From the NCBI GenBank assembly GCA_963556195.1, contig OY744517.1, forward strand, positions 144,488,382-144,552,381: DNA of 64,000 nt, read 5' to 3'. Under the pieces are notes generated by a model. That model had not been told where the DNA came from. It made no database searches and worked only from the letters and a program-made list of their open reading frames with translations. Below are positions 11,388 to 22,995 of the stretch, piece after piece; the stretch's first letter is position 1, and each line of letters begins with the position of its first letter. The position numbers and the translations under genes were made by a program. The stretch is from Sepiola atlantica (Eukaryota; Mollusca; Cephalopoda; Sepiida; Sepiolidae).

Positions 11388-12784
11388 AGCCAGCTCAGCC
11401 ATATAGATACAGACACAGCCGCTTCTACAGAATGGTTACCTCCAGTCTCCAGCAAGCAACTCATCACACCAACTCCCAACAGCCCTACAGCTATCCGCAA
11501 CTTCCTAATAAAATTTGGGATTTGATAAAAAAAAACATATTTTACTTACCAAAAATTAAGCAGTAACCTACAAGATTATAAAAGAAATTTTAAAAAATCT
11601 TCTTTTTTTTACTTACGAAGAGGGTTCTGTTCTCCGTGTAAAAGTCTTTTTACATGGACCCTGACTATCAGGACAGTATCGGAAACTCAAAAATCACGTT
11701 GCATCTTCAAATTCAAGAGTTTCGTTTCCTTTTTTAATTTTCTTAAAACTTTTTAATACATAGGAATTGATTGATATTTGTCATTTATAGGTTTCTGTAA
11801 ATGTAAATGAAGTATTTACAGGGCAAACAGAACCCTTCCTTGTAAGTTTATAAATTTTTTTATTTACTAATGTGTCACCGCTTATCAAGGCTAAAAATCA
11901 TTCAGGATAAGGTTTTTGGGCCCCACCCCTCGGAACTTGCTTCCGTTTCAAATGAAGTGAGATACTGTCTTTGGTTGTGCCACGTTAACTTTACTCCTAC
12001 ATTTACCTTGACCGAATAGATTGGTCATCCTGCTGAGATCATCCGTGTACCCTGCGGTGGTGAGAACATGAGATTCATGTCTTGTTAGTCGTTGATCTGT
12101 TGGCAGACATCTATTTGGGTTTCTGGCACACGCGCTTCAGGTGCCCAATTAATCCACAATTTAAACATCAACTTGCCCGCCATGCAGTCTTTCCAATCCA
12201 TTGATCTTAGAATTAAAGACAAAGTCCAATTCTAACATCTTATGTAATACTTTATTTTGTCATCTTTGTTAAACATGTAATAATAGACAAGGTGTTAGTA
12301 ATAGGGATGTTATTAGAAGTTCATGAGTCTGAACGAGGAAAAAGTGTTAATCCAAAGTCTGTAGATAGAAATAAGAGTTAGTTTGTAAGGCTGGCAGAGT
12401 TCATATTGTTTAGAAGTATGTCTGTGTCTCGAAATGGTATTGAGTGTAAGTCCACGTGCGGACAGGTCGCCATCTTAGAAAATGAAGTTTTTGTGTTGAC
12501 GCCAATAGCCTTTGGCTAAAGTCGACCTTGATTTGCACGCCAAGAGAGGTGGTTGAACCAAACGACGTGGGTTGATTACAAAGCTGTTCTTTTTCGCGGC
12601 TAAACAGAGCAAACAGTGCATGTGCATTCCCTTAAAAAACCTTCGGGAACCAGTGCTCAGCTCGCATAAGATATTGTTTCTGATTGGTTAAATTCAAATC
12701 GAAATTAACTGTTTACTCCAAACAGTGCCAAGCTTACAAGTTAAGCAGATATTTCAAACATCGTCAATGGCTGCTGCTGCTGGT

Positions 12785-12821
<37 letters not shown>

Positions 12822-12985
12822 GGACTATTACAGATCCACTTGGATGTGGTCTTTCAACACTTTCTGTAGGGGAAAAGTCTTGACTTTCTGTGACTGTTGC
12901 TTTTGGTTCAATCTTTGCATATTAGATAATGTAAGGGGGGATAAGCAAAATGTACAATATTTTGAGAAAGGGATTCCAAGACAGT
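11388..12985. other. No gene seen; includes a (TAG)n microsatellite
   Basis: Only short ORFs. A (TAG)n tract of about 11-12 units lies at 12787-12822. A gcc/ggg-containing stretch at 11920-12200 does not encode a recognised protein. Confidence 0.5.
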
Positions 12986-12989
12986 GTAT

Positions 12990-14035
12990 GACCAATTAGT
13001 TTATTGAAAGTCATGAGAATTTACCACAAGAAAATTTACATAATAGAAAATGTTTTTATTTTATGTGTCTTTTTTACTCTCAATATCTGCCTTCATACGC
13101 TTCCGGAAACTTGTATAAGTGTTCCTCAAATATTCGGGAGAAAACTTCTCTCATTCTTCTTTAATAGTATCTTGAAGAGAGTCGAAATTGCTGTGTGATG
13201 TTCTATTGGTAGCATGTTCTAAAACGCCCCAAATAGCATAATCTGGATAGTTTATATCTGGGCTAGAAGATGACCATAATCATGATTTCCCAAACTTACT
13301 AAAGTTGGATTTGCAGAAATCTTGTATTTTTCTAGCTGTGTGGGCTTAAGTATCATCCTGTGTCCATACATAATTACACTCTGGGTAGTTTGCTTTAAGC
13401 CATGGCAATGCCTGTATCTCAGAATCTTGTAGTAAGTATAAACATTAGTCTTTTCATCAGCTTTGTAAAATTTTATAGGCATTTTCTTTCCATCGGAAGC
13501 TACAAAACCAGAAGCTTGAGCAGGATGTTTTGTTCTGAATCTCCCCTTAACCTCGTCGATTTTGTGATAAATTTGTCATTTATGCGGTTCAAAACAGCAT
13601 CGACAGTGAAGTTGTTTTTATCTGAAAAGATTATTACAATCAAAGATTTTTTATTGAACCGTGTAATAATTTGATTGCACCTTTCTAATTTCTAATAAGT
13701 GGTTTGGTGTTCTTGTGTAAGATTTTAACTTCAACTCATATTTTACTGCATTTCTAATCGTCTTGTTGTCAATCTCTAGTTCAATTGCCATTTTCTCAGC
13801 GATTTCATTCTGACCCTTTAGGATTTGAGATCTTTAATAAAAGCTTTGGTACGTTTTTTGTTGATTCCTCCACTTCCAGACTTTCTCATAATAGTTTTAC
13901 TCATAGTCATTCTATTCTGTACATTATAAACAGTCTTTATGGACACTTCAACTATTCTTGAAATCTCCTTTGGTGTGATGAGTGCATTCAGCAAATCACA
14001 CACTCGTTTACGTTTGCTTTCCTGATTACTCATAT
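12990..14035 (-). pseudogene. Tc1/mariner transposase remnant
   Basis: The minus strand begins at 14033 with MSNQESKRKRVCDLLNA and a helix-turn-helix (PKEISRIVEVSIKTVYNV), then KSGSGGINKKR. Lower down, in other frames, come EVKGRFRTKHPAQ, SDGKKMPIKFYKADEK and YYKILR. A degraded 'W.Q D.....HTARK..' segment and a SSSPDIN..DYAIWG.LE block (13210-13300) carry the catalytic-core signature. This is the full order of an IS630/Tc1/mariner transposase, which cuts and pastes at TA sites. At least four frameshifts and stops show it is dead. TIRs were not located. Confidence 0.85.
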
Positions 14036-14040
14036 GTGCA

Positions 14041-15455
14041 AAAGTTTCTAAAAAGGTAAGGATAATAGTGTTAGGTATGATTATGGCATCAATATATGCT
14101 AGGTTTCAAAACAATTGACTTAGTGCCTGCTGAGAAAAAACAACTTAGCTTTCATTATAAAGTTTGCTTCCCCACCCTGTAGTGTTATAGAGATCATGTA
14201 ACAATGGTAAACATTGTTATCTGTTTCTTCTAGTGTCGAGCAACCGTAATGATGTTGTTTGGTCACACGATAAACAATCAGACTATATGGTATAGCAATT
14301 TCTACTATTTTATGACTTTAGGGTTCGCAGACCAGAAAGAGAGTTTCCAGACAGCCACTATGTAGGATGCATACTCTTTTTCTTGCGACCTGTCGACTAG
14401 ACACTTCGAGCACGGCTATCATCATGTGATGATATACAGCTCCCAAAGAAGAATGAAGTATCAGCAGTCGGCACATACTATTCTGCTTAATTCCTTGCAA
14501 CAAAAGTATAAATTAACAGTTCTTACTTTTGGCCACATGCACTGAACTGCATATGCAATATTTATTCTTATATTTATATAAATTGTTTGTTTATAGAAAA
14601 AGCCTTGTTTTTCCTTTCTTCTTTAACAATCCTTTTCTTACAAATTATTATAGGAGACAGCCTTGTAATTCACATTAAAATTCGCTCCTATAGACTAACA
14701 TATCAGATTTCTGCTCTAGAATGGTGAGGGTAATCACGTCTGTCGATATTCTGCTCTGGTGTTCGAAATTAACAAGCCCTGCAACCAGTTGTCCTGCAAC
14801 CATATTGCTGGAATAATTCGCCTGCCAAGCACAGTTTTGTTTTGCTTAGGCAAGTGACTCCAAACTCGTAAAATCTGGGCAGGGTTAAACAATGTGTAAT
14901 CATTTCATTCACTTTCTGCCTTATAGAGTAAAAATTCTGCCTGTACCCCTCCCCCCGCTTGGCAGCAAAGAATCATGATAACAGCTGTCCTTTTGTGTGT
15001 GATAGTGTTGAGTCTCCTGCCACCCAAAAGCAACCTGTTAATCTCTAGGTTACACTCCATTTTCAGCTTGTTCTGAATAAAGGGTCTGTAAAATACGAAT
15101 ATTTCTATTCATATTTTTACGATTTTGTAGTGATCATTTATTTGGGGTTTTTTTTTTTTAGACATTCTTTGTGTTGTGTTTTTTTTAGTACACACAAAGT
15201 GATTAGAATAAAAGTATAATAATTAAGAAATAGTTGAATTTACACACACACGTATTTTTTGGATTGTCACGAATGGATCAATAAACAAATGTGGACTTGG
15301 TGCCACACATGCAAAGGGAAACTCCACTTGGCATGCTTCTTAACTGAAATACCAAATAAAATGAAACTTTTGGTAATAAAATAAAATATTTCAGCCGATA
15401 TATAATACAGTCAAAACACAAAACCCACATGTGCACAGACAGTAAACCTTCATCT
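14041..15455. other. No gene seen
   Basis: Mixed-composition DNA with short ORFs only. No recognisable protein, tRNA or strong inverted repeat was found. Confidence 0.45.
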
Positions 15456-15456
15456 A

Positions 15457-15709
15457 TAATCACGTTGACATACCAGTTCTTGTTAGATCATCAAAGTTAA
15501 GCAACGTTGAGACTGGTCAGTACCAGATGGGTGACTATTTTGGAATACTAAGCGCTGTATGTTCCTACAATGTTCCTACAATGTTCTTACAATGGACGTC
15601 AACACCTCTTTGTAAGAACTGCAAAAAAACTAACGTTGTCATCTCCCTTAACCGGGGTATACATGCAGCTGGGGACTGCTTATGAATTTGATACTCCCAT
15701 GAAACTTAG

Positions 15710-15712
<3 letters not shown>
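15457..15712 (+). repeat. 5S rRNA-headed SINE, copy 1
   Basis: 15457-15561 aligns with metazoan, especially molluscan, 5S rRNA from the 'atcacgttga' region to the 3' end (gcgctgtatgt). It keeps box A-like AGTTAAGCAACGT and box C-like GATGGGTGAC. A body follows (about 15656-15712) shared with the copy at 25171: tatacatg...ctgggga.tgctt, then tgaatttgatact. This copy has about 70 extra bases between head and body, including a triplicated 'tgttcctacaa' motif. A (CA)n tract follows. It is not a 5S gene because the 5' dozen bases and 3' processing context are missing. Confidence 0.8.

Positions 15713-15780
<68 letters not shown>
15713..15780. repeat. (CA)n microsatellite, about 32 units
   Basis: An uninterrupted CA/AC dinucleotide run directly at the tail of the 5S SINE, so it may have grown from the SINE's 3' end. 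Confidence 0.95.
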
Positions 15781-15781
<1 letters not shown>

Positions 15782-16019
15782 GGTTTGAATTATCTACTGG
15801 AGAGTTTGAATTACCTACTAGACACTATTTTCGAGTGTCTTCGGTCTCTCTGTACAAGGGTTTGCCAGTATCACCTGACATGAGGATACTTCCCTCTACA
15901 AGTAAACCCTGACTAACTGTTTAAAATAACATAGTATTAAAAGCCCAAATAAGACCCCCTCGACACGGCTATTCACTGGCTCATACAAGGAATGGTGCAT
16001 CTTCTCCAAGTCATGTTAC

Positions 16020-17107
16020 CTCAAGTAACAGCACTGGATACTCCACCAGACTAAACATAGAAACATAGATAAATTCTGGTAGAAGGACATGGGTCGTCCT
16101 ATGGCACCAGCTCCTTGTTTTCATCTTTGTATGCGTCCGATGACGACAGCAGCCTTATAGTTGAATTTTATTTCTTGGCCAATCCAGAACTGATCCAACC
16201 GCTTCTCAAATATCTTTACAGTTTCGGCTTCAATTACACTTGATTGCAATCTATTCTACAAATCAACACAGCGGTGGCTGAATTAATATTTTTTCAGGTT
16301 ACAAACGTGCCTGTTTCTTGTAGAGCATCTGACTGTGCCCCCTGTTTCCCTCTTTCGTATTTTTCTTGTCAATAGTTTATCTGCATTGAAATCATATTTT
16401 CCAGAGAGCAATTTATAGCACTCACTCATGTACCCACATATTCTTCTATGGGCCAAACTTGGCAATTTTAGAGCTTTCAATCTTTCTTCAAAACTCTGAT
16501 CGTACAGTCCTGGAACAAGTTTAGTAGCTCGTCTTTGTATATTTCCTATCATTTCAATGTGTTTCTTCTTATATGGTGCTCACACTTGATTAGCATATTC
16601 AATATGAGGCCTCACAAGCGCTTTAAACGATATAACCTATGAACTTCGATCGAGATATTCAAAGGATCTGCAGATTAAACCGAGTATTTTGTTGGCTTTG
16701 CTGACTTTCTCCTTCATGTGTTCTTTGAAATTTAGCTTACTGTCTATTACAACACCAATGTCTTTTTCAGAGTTCGTATACTCCATTAGTTGTAGACAAT
16801 CATTCAGAGCATAATGAAATAATTTTTTAGTGTTCTGTTTTGTACCTATAAACATAACTTTGCATTTTTCTGGATGAAACTTTAACTGCCATTTTTCAGA
16901 CCAATCATACATGCAATGGATATCTTCCTGTAGTTTCCGACAATCTTTATAGTCTCTGATTTCACGAAATAATTTGGTATTGTAAGCATACAAAAAGGCT
17001 TCACTGTTATTCCTCATAGACTCAGGGAGGTCATTTATATATACAACAAACAAAAGAGGACCAAAAACAGATCCTTGGCCGGCTGTATGCTTAGATCTTA
17101 TCCACAT
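16020..17107 (-). pseudogene. CR1/Jockey-type LINE reverse transcriptase, 5' truncated (family C)
   Basis: The minus strand reads GSVFGPLLFVVYINDLPES and then FLYAYNTKLFR where relatives have the FADDTKLFR catalytic box. Both catalytic aspartates are changed. LQEDIHCMYDWSEKWQLKF, EKDIGVVIDSKLNFKEH and KANKILGLICRSF follow. In a second frame (16283-16552) come RRATKLVPGL, LKALKLPSLAHRR and YKLLSGKYDF. It continues as non-coding 3' DNA to about 16020. It is inactive. Confidence 0.85.
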
Positions 17108-17109
17108 TT

Positions 17110-18583
17110 TTCCTCCCTCTGCAAAAAACTTTGGACTTCATATGACTATATTATTGTTGCATATATTATAAACAGGTTATGGTATTTTTTAAGTTTGTCT
17201 CTTCGTATGCAAATAGAAACATATGATTGGTTGACAAAAAAGGAATAGACAAACTACATATTACTAAAGCAGTAGTTTTTTTCGAGTTTTTTTTACACTT
17301 GCCATACCCGAGTTCGAATCTCATGTAAGTCTAAAGGATTTATTTTTTACCTGGATATGTATTTTATAAATGTAAGGAAATTAACATAACATAATAACAT
17401 GAAAAAACATTACATGAATATTTTTTAAAACTAAGTGACCTTTTTTTGGATCATCCACAAAAAAAGGAGACCTGTTTGGCATTAGTGCAAAGCGAATTAT
17501 TTTTGTTTAAAGATTCGATTTTCCACTTACTATAGTGTAACAAGTTCTAACAGTGTAGCACTTTTTTCCGCATACAAGCATTTGCTCTCTGACTAGCTAC
17601 ATTTTCTTTCTACTAGCTATAAAGTGATAGAAGCTAGGTAAAGATGAAAACTGGCATACCCAGGTACCGTATCAACACTGCCCAAGGAGCTGGTATAAAC
17701 TAGTACTTGTTAAAGTATTATTGGACTTGCCTAATGTTGAGGAGAGATGGAGATAAAATTATAGGTTATTATTTCAACCATTTCGGTCACCCATGACTAT
17801 AAAAGTCTGATTTTCATGAATAAGTATTTGTCAGGTGATGCTAATGTTTGAAGAAACATTTTGCATTGGTTTTAAAATGCATTAAGTCAATCACAGTATA
17901 CAAGTGTCAGAATGGTAAATTTGTAAAGTTCACGCCCTTCTAGATCCATTACAACGCCCACTCTCTAGGGAAATCAATTGACTGGTTGTATGTTTCTTTT
18001 GGGCGTGGCTTGATTATAAATGGGTGGAGTGTTTTGTTTTAAATATCAGGCATATTTTTAAACTGAAATTCAACTGGTGATGATAAATTTTTAAACACTT
18101 TATATTACACCCCCCCCCCATTAAGGAGACAAAGGTATTGTTTTCCCTTTTGTTTTCCTGTTTTTTTTACTTATTTGTTTGTTTCTTGTTATTTCTTTTA
18201 TTAACAGGATTACGAAGAATTTACTCAACAAATTTTCCAAAAATTTGGCAAAGAAATATGAACCGCAGAAAAACCTATTAATTTTTTGTGCAGATCCGAA
18301 TAAAAGCTGTTGATTTAGGAATCTAGGAATTAGGAGAGTAGAAAGTGGACTTTGGGTTTACTTTCGGCAGCATCGTAATTCTCGCTTCACTTATTTTGTA
18401 TTTTAGTCCTCAACTTCTATGAGCGATGTTTCTAACAAAGGTTGAAGAATTGCTGTTTTCTGGGTCGGAATCTATCCACCTAACACTTATCGTTGGCTAG
18501 TTTTTGACCTTGAAGTAGTATTTTTTAGCTCCTTACATCAAGTGGTTTCATGCCTTGCCTGGAGCGATTTCTATAAAAAAAAA
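17110..18583. other. No gene seen
   Basis: AT-rich DNA. A 'gagttcgaatctc' segment at 17312-17324 resembles a tRNA B box, but no convincing A box precedes it. A run of nine C lies near 18111-18119. Confidence 0.45.
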
Positions 18584-18809
18584 TGATATAACTTGGTAAG
18601 TAGTTAAAAATAACAAAATAACTCAGAGTGTAAAGGTCTTAAAATAGTATGGTTTATTCCAACGTACATGTCTTGTACAAACAATAGTAACTACAGGTAA
18701 TGCAATAGGATTTAACAGAATACAATCGAATCCCCCATATTACTGTTCGTAGTCGTATTTGTCCAGACTAGTTCACTTATTTAGTGACTGAGGGGAGTCC
18801 GGTATCTCA
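18584..18809 (-). repeat. Gypsy B, 3' LTR (226 bp)
   Basis: It aligns almost end to end with 23758-23984, with a small share of mismatches. On the minus strand it begins TGAGATACC and ends CCAAGTTATATCA, so TG...CA is satisfied. It lies downstream of the integrase end, as expected for a 3' LTR in minus orientation. Confidence 0.9.
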
Positions 18810-18814
18810 TAACC

Positions 18815-18862
18815 ATTTCAAAGGAGATTTTCAGCTCCGAAACTGAAAATCTCCTTTGAAAT
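18815..18862. repeat. Perfect 20-bp inverted repeat just before the Gypsy B 3' LTR
   Basis: 18815-18834 and 18843-18862 are exact reverse complements (atttcaaaggagattttcag) with an 8-base loop. In the element's minus-strand RNA it would form a stable hairpin between the pol stop and the LTR edge. Confidence 0.95.
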
Positions 18863-18870
18863 TTCTGCTT

Positions 18871-20060
18871 CTAATATTTCTTCCTTTTAGGATCCGGGCT
18901 GAAGCGCTCCACTGGTTTTCTTTCCCATGTGCTCTTTCTTTTATTCCAAACTAATGGAATTGGATCCTTTCTAGAGGAGAAAGAAAAATTTTGTTCAGCT
19001 CGTAAGGCTTGTCCAGTAGATGTATACATAGGTTCGTGTACAATATTGGGTAGTGGCATGTCAAAAGCATCACATAGAATCTCCATTGGGACTTCTTCTT
19101 CACTCTTTTCATTATTTGCAGTATATCGTGGTCTAATTTGGTTAATGTGTCTTTTACACACGATTTTTTTTACTTTTGATGGTGTAGACCACTTTGCCAA
19201 TCATTTTCTGAATTTTACCATCCATCCATCCATCCATCCATCCATCCATCCATCCAATAACTTTTTCCCCCTTGTAAATTTTTGAAATATACTTTATCTC
19301 CTGGAGAGTATCTTCTTATGTTGACATTTTCTTCCTTTTCAGCAACTTTTTTCTTCGGATAGAGTATAAATCTATCGAAAATCGATCGTATTTTCCTTGC
19401 GAACATAAGTTCCGCAAGGGTGACTTCGAGTCGTTGTTTCCATTAGGAGTCACCCTATAAATTGCTAAAAATTTCTGGATAGTTTTTTCTTCCATGTCCA
19501 TATATTTATTTTTTTGTAAGACACGCCTAAATGTGTTAACAAATTTTGGGGCTTTACCGTTCGATTTAGGATGATATACTGGTGTAGTAATGTGTTCAAT
19601 TTCCAAGGAAGTACAGAAATCCTTAAATTCCTTTCCTGTAAACGCCGTACCATTGTTGCTGACCAGTGTCTGAGGGACCCCGAAATGGCTGAAAATTCAT
19701 CTAATAGTGTTCGTAGATGTAGGATACTTGCACTTGAATACCTTAGGCCATTTTGAGAAAGAGTCCACCAAGATCAAGTAATAATATCCATTAATCGGTC
19801 CAGCATAGTCGATATGTAGACATGCCCATAGCAAATCCGTTTTTGGCCAATTGTCCAAGGGTTTGTTTTGACTGAAGGCGCCCTTCAGCCAATTGACAAC
19901 CTTGACATAGTTTTACAAAACTCTCTATTTCCTTGTCCATTCCTGGCCAGTATACATAGCATCGCATGAGTGATTTAATCCGGGACATGCCAGGATGACC
20001 GGTATGAAATTCTTTCAGCATAACTTTACGTAGAGATTGAGGTATTATAATTCTATCTGC
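18871..20060 (-). pseudogene. Gypsy B, integrase
   Basis: The minus strand carries the integrase in several frames. The zinc finger is at 19791-20021 (FHTGHPGMSRIKSLM, YVYWPGMDKEIE, CQGCQ, giving the HHCC set). The core has DYAGPINGYYYL, DSFSKWP and TLVSNNGTAF, where the second catalytic Asp is replaced by Asn. YHPKSNG follows, then LAIYRVTPN and MFARKIRSIFDR in two frames. The C-terminal part (19215-19330, 18871-19200) has YSPGDKVYFKN and then IVCKRHINQIRPRY. A (CATC)n microsatellite at 19218-19256 adds WMDG repeats to the frame. It is dead through the Asp change, stops and frameshifts. Confidence 0.9.
19218..19256. repeat. (CATC)n microsatellite inside the integrase frame
   Basis: About nine to ten CATC units. 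On the minus strand, the coding direction, they read as tandem WMDG right after 'KNLQGGKSY', disrupting the integrase C-terminal domain. Confidence 0.95.
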
Positions 20061-20239
20061 GTACCTTTAAGTGTTGTTGCATATTGGGAAAGGTGAAATC
20101 TGGGTTCCCTTTTTCTTTCTTTCGTTCAATCTCATCTGGTCTTTATTTTTAATATAAAATCATCTTTTTCAGCTTCCTTTTTTATGTGTTCTAAAGTTAC
20201 AGGTAATTCTCTGATAGTGTTTAACAACAGACCTGAGAT

Positions 20240-20900
20240 TTATTTTTTATTTTTTTAGTGCTGCTATAATCGTCTCTTCTAAAATTTCTTCATGTTTGGG
20301 GATTAATCTTGACAGTCCATCTGTATGCCCATGTTTTTTGGATGCGATATATTCCATCCTAAAATGATAAACGGTTAGCAGTGTGGGTAGGAATGCCTTT
20401 TTTTTTATCCAAATATAGTTACTAACGGTTTATGGTCTGTTTGAACTATAAATTATCTATCATGTAAAAAGCGAACACAATCGATAATGTCTCTTCTAAA
20501 ATTTCTTCATGTTTGGGGATTAATCTTGACAGTCCATCTGCATGCCCATGTTTTTTTGGATGTGATGTATTCCATCCTAAAATGGTGGTTAATAAGGTTA
20601 CACCCCATCGCTGTAAACGGTTAGCAGTGTGGGTACGGATGCCTTTTTTTGATCCAAACATAGTTACTAACGGTTTATGGTCCGTTTGAAGTATAAATGA
20701 TCCACCATGTAAAAAGCGATGGTATTTTTTTACCCTAAACGCAATCGATAATGCGTCTTTCTCGATCGGACTATAATTTTTCTCAGCCGGTAGAAGAGTC
20801 CCCGAAGTGTGCGTGATCGGTTTAGTAGTACCATCTTCATATTTGTGTATTCATTAGCATCAGTTGCAAGGATGATTTCTTTCACAGGATCATAATGAGC
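20240..20900 (-). pseudogene. Gypsy B, RNase H region with internal tandem duplication
   Basis: The frame 20446-20661 has FGSKKGI, HTANRLQRWGVTLL and then HADGLSRLIPKHE, the RNase H end of Gypsy pol. A segment of about 217 bp is present twice in tandem: 20272-20488 and 20489-20705 both contain ctcttctaaaatttcttcat and then taacggtttatgg. The second copy contains 20 or so bases missing from the first. The duplication itself destroys the reading frame. Confidence 0.85.
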
Positions 20901-21804
20901 TAAGGCTAGATCTGAGATTAGACTTTTTTTTTATTTTCTGGAAAGCCGTCTTTTAACCATATCTATTTTTTGTCTTTCCTTAATAATTCGTTAAGGAGGG
21001 CTTTATAATCGTAAATTTTTGGAATGTAGATCGCATAATATTGGGCCAACCTAAGAAACGATTGTAGTTTTGTAACTGTGTCGGGTGCAGGCATATTTCT
21101 AATTGCATCGGTCCTCTGTGGGTCCGATTTTCTGCCTTCACTTGTCTATCACTTGTCCGAGGTATTTAATTCTTTTCTATGAAGAATTGACACTTCTCGG
21201 GATTTCATTTGAAATCGAATTCTTTTAGTCGTTTGAACATAGCTCTGATGTGTTTTTTGACTAGAATATCGTCTAAATAGACGATACTAAACTCAAGACC
21301 CGCCAGCGTAGTGTTCATAATCTGCTGAAACAAAGCTGGGGCGACCTTTAAGCCAAAAGGGAGCCTATTAAGTTTTTAAATTCCGTCATGTGTATTTATG
21401 TACAAATATTTTGAGCATTCCTTGTTCACTTTAACCTACAAGTATGCGTCAGATAGATCGATTTTTGAAAAAATCGAGGAAGTGTCTTCTGGCGAAGGAA
21501 GTGGATAATTATAATCCTTCAGACAATCAGTTAAACCTGTTCAACAATCGGTGCACACTTTTATGTTTTTGTTTTGCTTTTTTACGTAGGCAGTGGGTGG
21601 CACCCAGTCTGCATGGTCTACCTTAGCTATAACTCCTATTTTTTCTAATCTTTCCAGTTCCTTGTTAATTATGTCTAAAGAGGAAAAAGGGACGTTTCTC
21701 TTTGGGTTAAAAATTGGAGTGACATTTTCCTTAAGTTCAAACTTGACTTCTGTCTTTGTGCATAAAATCAATCCCTCAGAGAAAACTTCATTCAATTCAT
21801 TCAT
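20900..21804 (-). pseudogene. Gypsy B, reverse transcriptase
   Basis: The N-terminal RT part at 21541-21804 includes GLILCTKTEVKFELKE, FNPKRNVPF and RLEKIGVIAKVDHADWVPP. The catalytic box is intact on the minus strand near 21260-21300 (EFSIVYLDDIL). Between and after them are frameshifts and stops. RT copies the element RNA to cDNA in intact relatives. Confidence 0.88.
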
Positions 21805-21809
21805 TAAGT

Positions 21810-22345
21810 TTTCATTTTTAATACATTTTTTCTGTTATGCACTGTTTATTTCGTTGCAAAAAGAGTTCATTGGGAGTTCAAATGAATTGAAAAGTACTAT
21901 CAATTCTATTCCGGAAAGACACGAATTAATCCCTTGAATCGCATATACTTTTTTTCTGCAGTTTTGCCACAGCAAGAAATATCGCATTTTAATTCTCCTT
22001 TAAAGTTTTATTTTTTTTCCTGAAACCCCTTTGACAATTTTCTTGGTTTCAGATAATTTGGGTTTTCCAATTTTTCTCCATGTTTGTTCGTCAATAATAC
22101 TTATGTCGGTTGCTGACAGTAAAAAAGTGACTGTATGACCATTTATACATACATCTACGTATTTTCGATTTTCACTCTTCTGGATTTTTTTTTTTTATAT
22201 AACACAACATTTACTTTTTCAAAATTCTTTTTCTTGTGGCAAACAGACCCTTAATTCCGCAATTTATGACCCTTAATTCCGCAATATTCACAGAATTTGT
22301 TCTTATAACAAAATACATCTTTAGTATGCTTAGTATTTCCGCACG
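21810..22345 (-). pseudogene. Gypsy B, protease region and CCHC zinc knuckles (degraded)
   Basis: Just after the gag frame the minus strand reads CETCGNTKH and C.YKNKFCEYCGIKGH, paired Cys-rich zinc knuckles that bind element RNA. The protease stretch further on (to about 21810) is broken by many stops, and no clear DTG/DSG active site could be read. A 22-bp direct repeat (cccttaattccgcaat, at about 22250 and 22271) interrupts the second knuckle. Confidence 0.6.
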
Positions 22346-22347
22346 TC

Positions 22348-22995
22348 TCACATGAATTTAGGAGTTTTTTGTTTTTTTATGTGTACTACTTTGGCAACAC
22401 TTTTTTCCTCAATTTGGGTATTATCCCTTTTAACATTAATGAGATGCTGATATTCTTCCATCATTCTTTGTAACGTGATTTTCGTGTCTTGCTTCACCAT
22501 TGTTAAGATTCTAGATCTTATTTCTTTGTACTTAGGGGATGTTAGTCCTTGAACAAAGATTAAGCATTTGAATAAATCTTTGGGGATTTCATCTATCTTG
22601 AATTGCTCAACCAAAGAGTTCACTGTTCTTGCATATGCCAAAAAATCCTCATTATCCGTTTTCATGATGTTTAGACATTTGTATCGCGTATGGAATAGAC
22701 TACTTCTTTCGTCGAATATCTTCAAGAGTATATTTATAGTTTCATTGAATGAAACTTCCTCAGGTTTTCTGGGCAATATCAAGTTCGTATATTTGGTATT
22801 CTCCTTTGTTCCCAGTTTCTGTAATAACAGAGTTACCCATTCTTCATCCAACCAATCTAGGCACCTTTTAGTAAATATCGTTTCAAATCGTCTGAAATAT
22901 GCTGGAAATGTAACGCCAGAATCAGGTTCGTATACAAATTCAGATAAGGAATTTGCAATTCCTTTAGTAGAAAAAAAAAACTTATTTTCTTTCAC
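22348..22995 (-). CDS. Gypsy B, Gag-like protein (215 codons, open)
   Basis: A continuous minus-strand ORF encodes a Ty3/Gypsy Gag capsid region. ANSLSEFVYEPDSGVTFPAY and FRRFETIFTKRCLDWLD.EWV lead, followed by LLLQKLGT.E, ILPRKPEEVSFNETI, IFDERSSLFHTRYKCL, LAYARTVNSLVEQFKI and LFKCLIFVQGL.SPKY. This order is familiar from invertebrate Gag proteins annotated near 'K02A2.6-like' pol. It is the best-preserved ORF in the window and is followed by the zinc knuckles. The annotated Met is simply the first in frame. The true start may lie upstream near 23100. Gag packages the element RNA. Confidence 0.85.
   Translation of the reverse strand: MKENKFFFSTKGIANSLSEFVYEPDSGVTFPAYFRRFETIFTKRCLDWLDEEWVTLLLQKLGTKENTKYTNLILPRKPEEVSFNETINILLKIFDERSSLFHTRYKCLNIMKTDNEDFLAYARTVNSLVEQFKIDEIPKDLFKCLIFVQGLTSPKYKEIRSRILTMVKQDTKITLQRMMEEYQHLINVKRDNTQIEEKSVAKVVHIKKQKTPKFM

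Noticed and set aside
15570..15788. 72-codon ORF with long His-Thr run
   Set aside because: Translation of the (CA)n microsatellite and SINE tail; no protein signal.
17305..17330. tRNA-derived SINE from 'gagttcgaatctc' (also 2110 and 23268)
   Set aside because: B-box-like only; no A box at proper distance and no shared body among the three sites.
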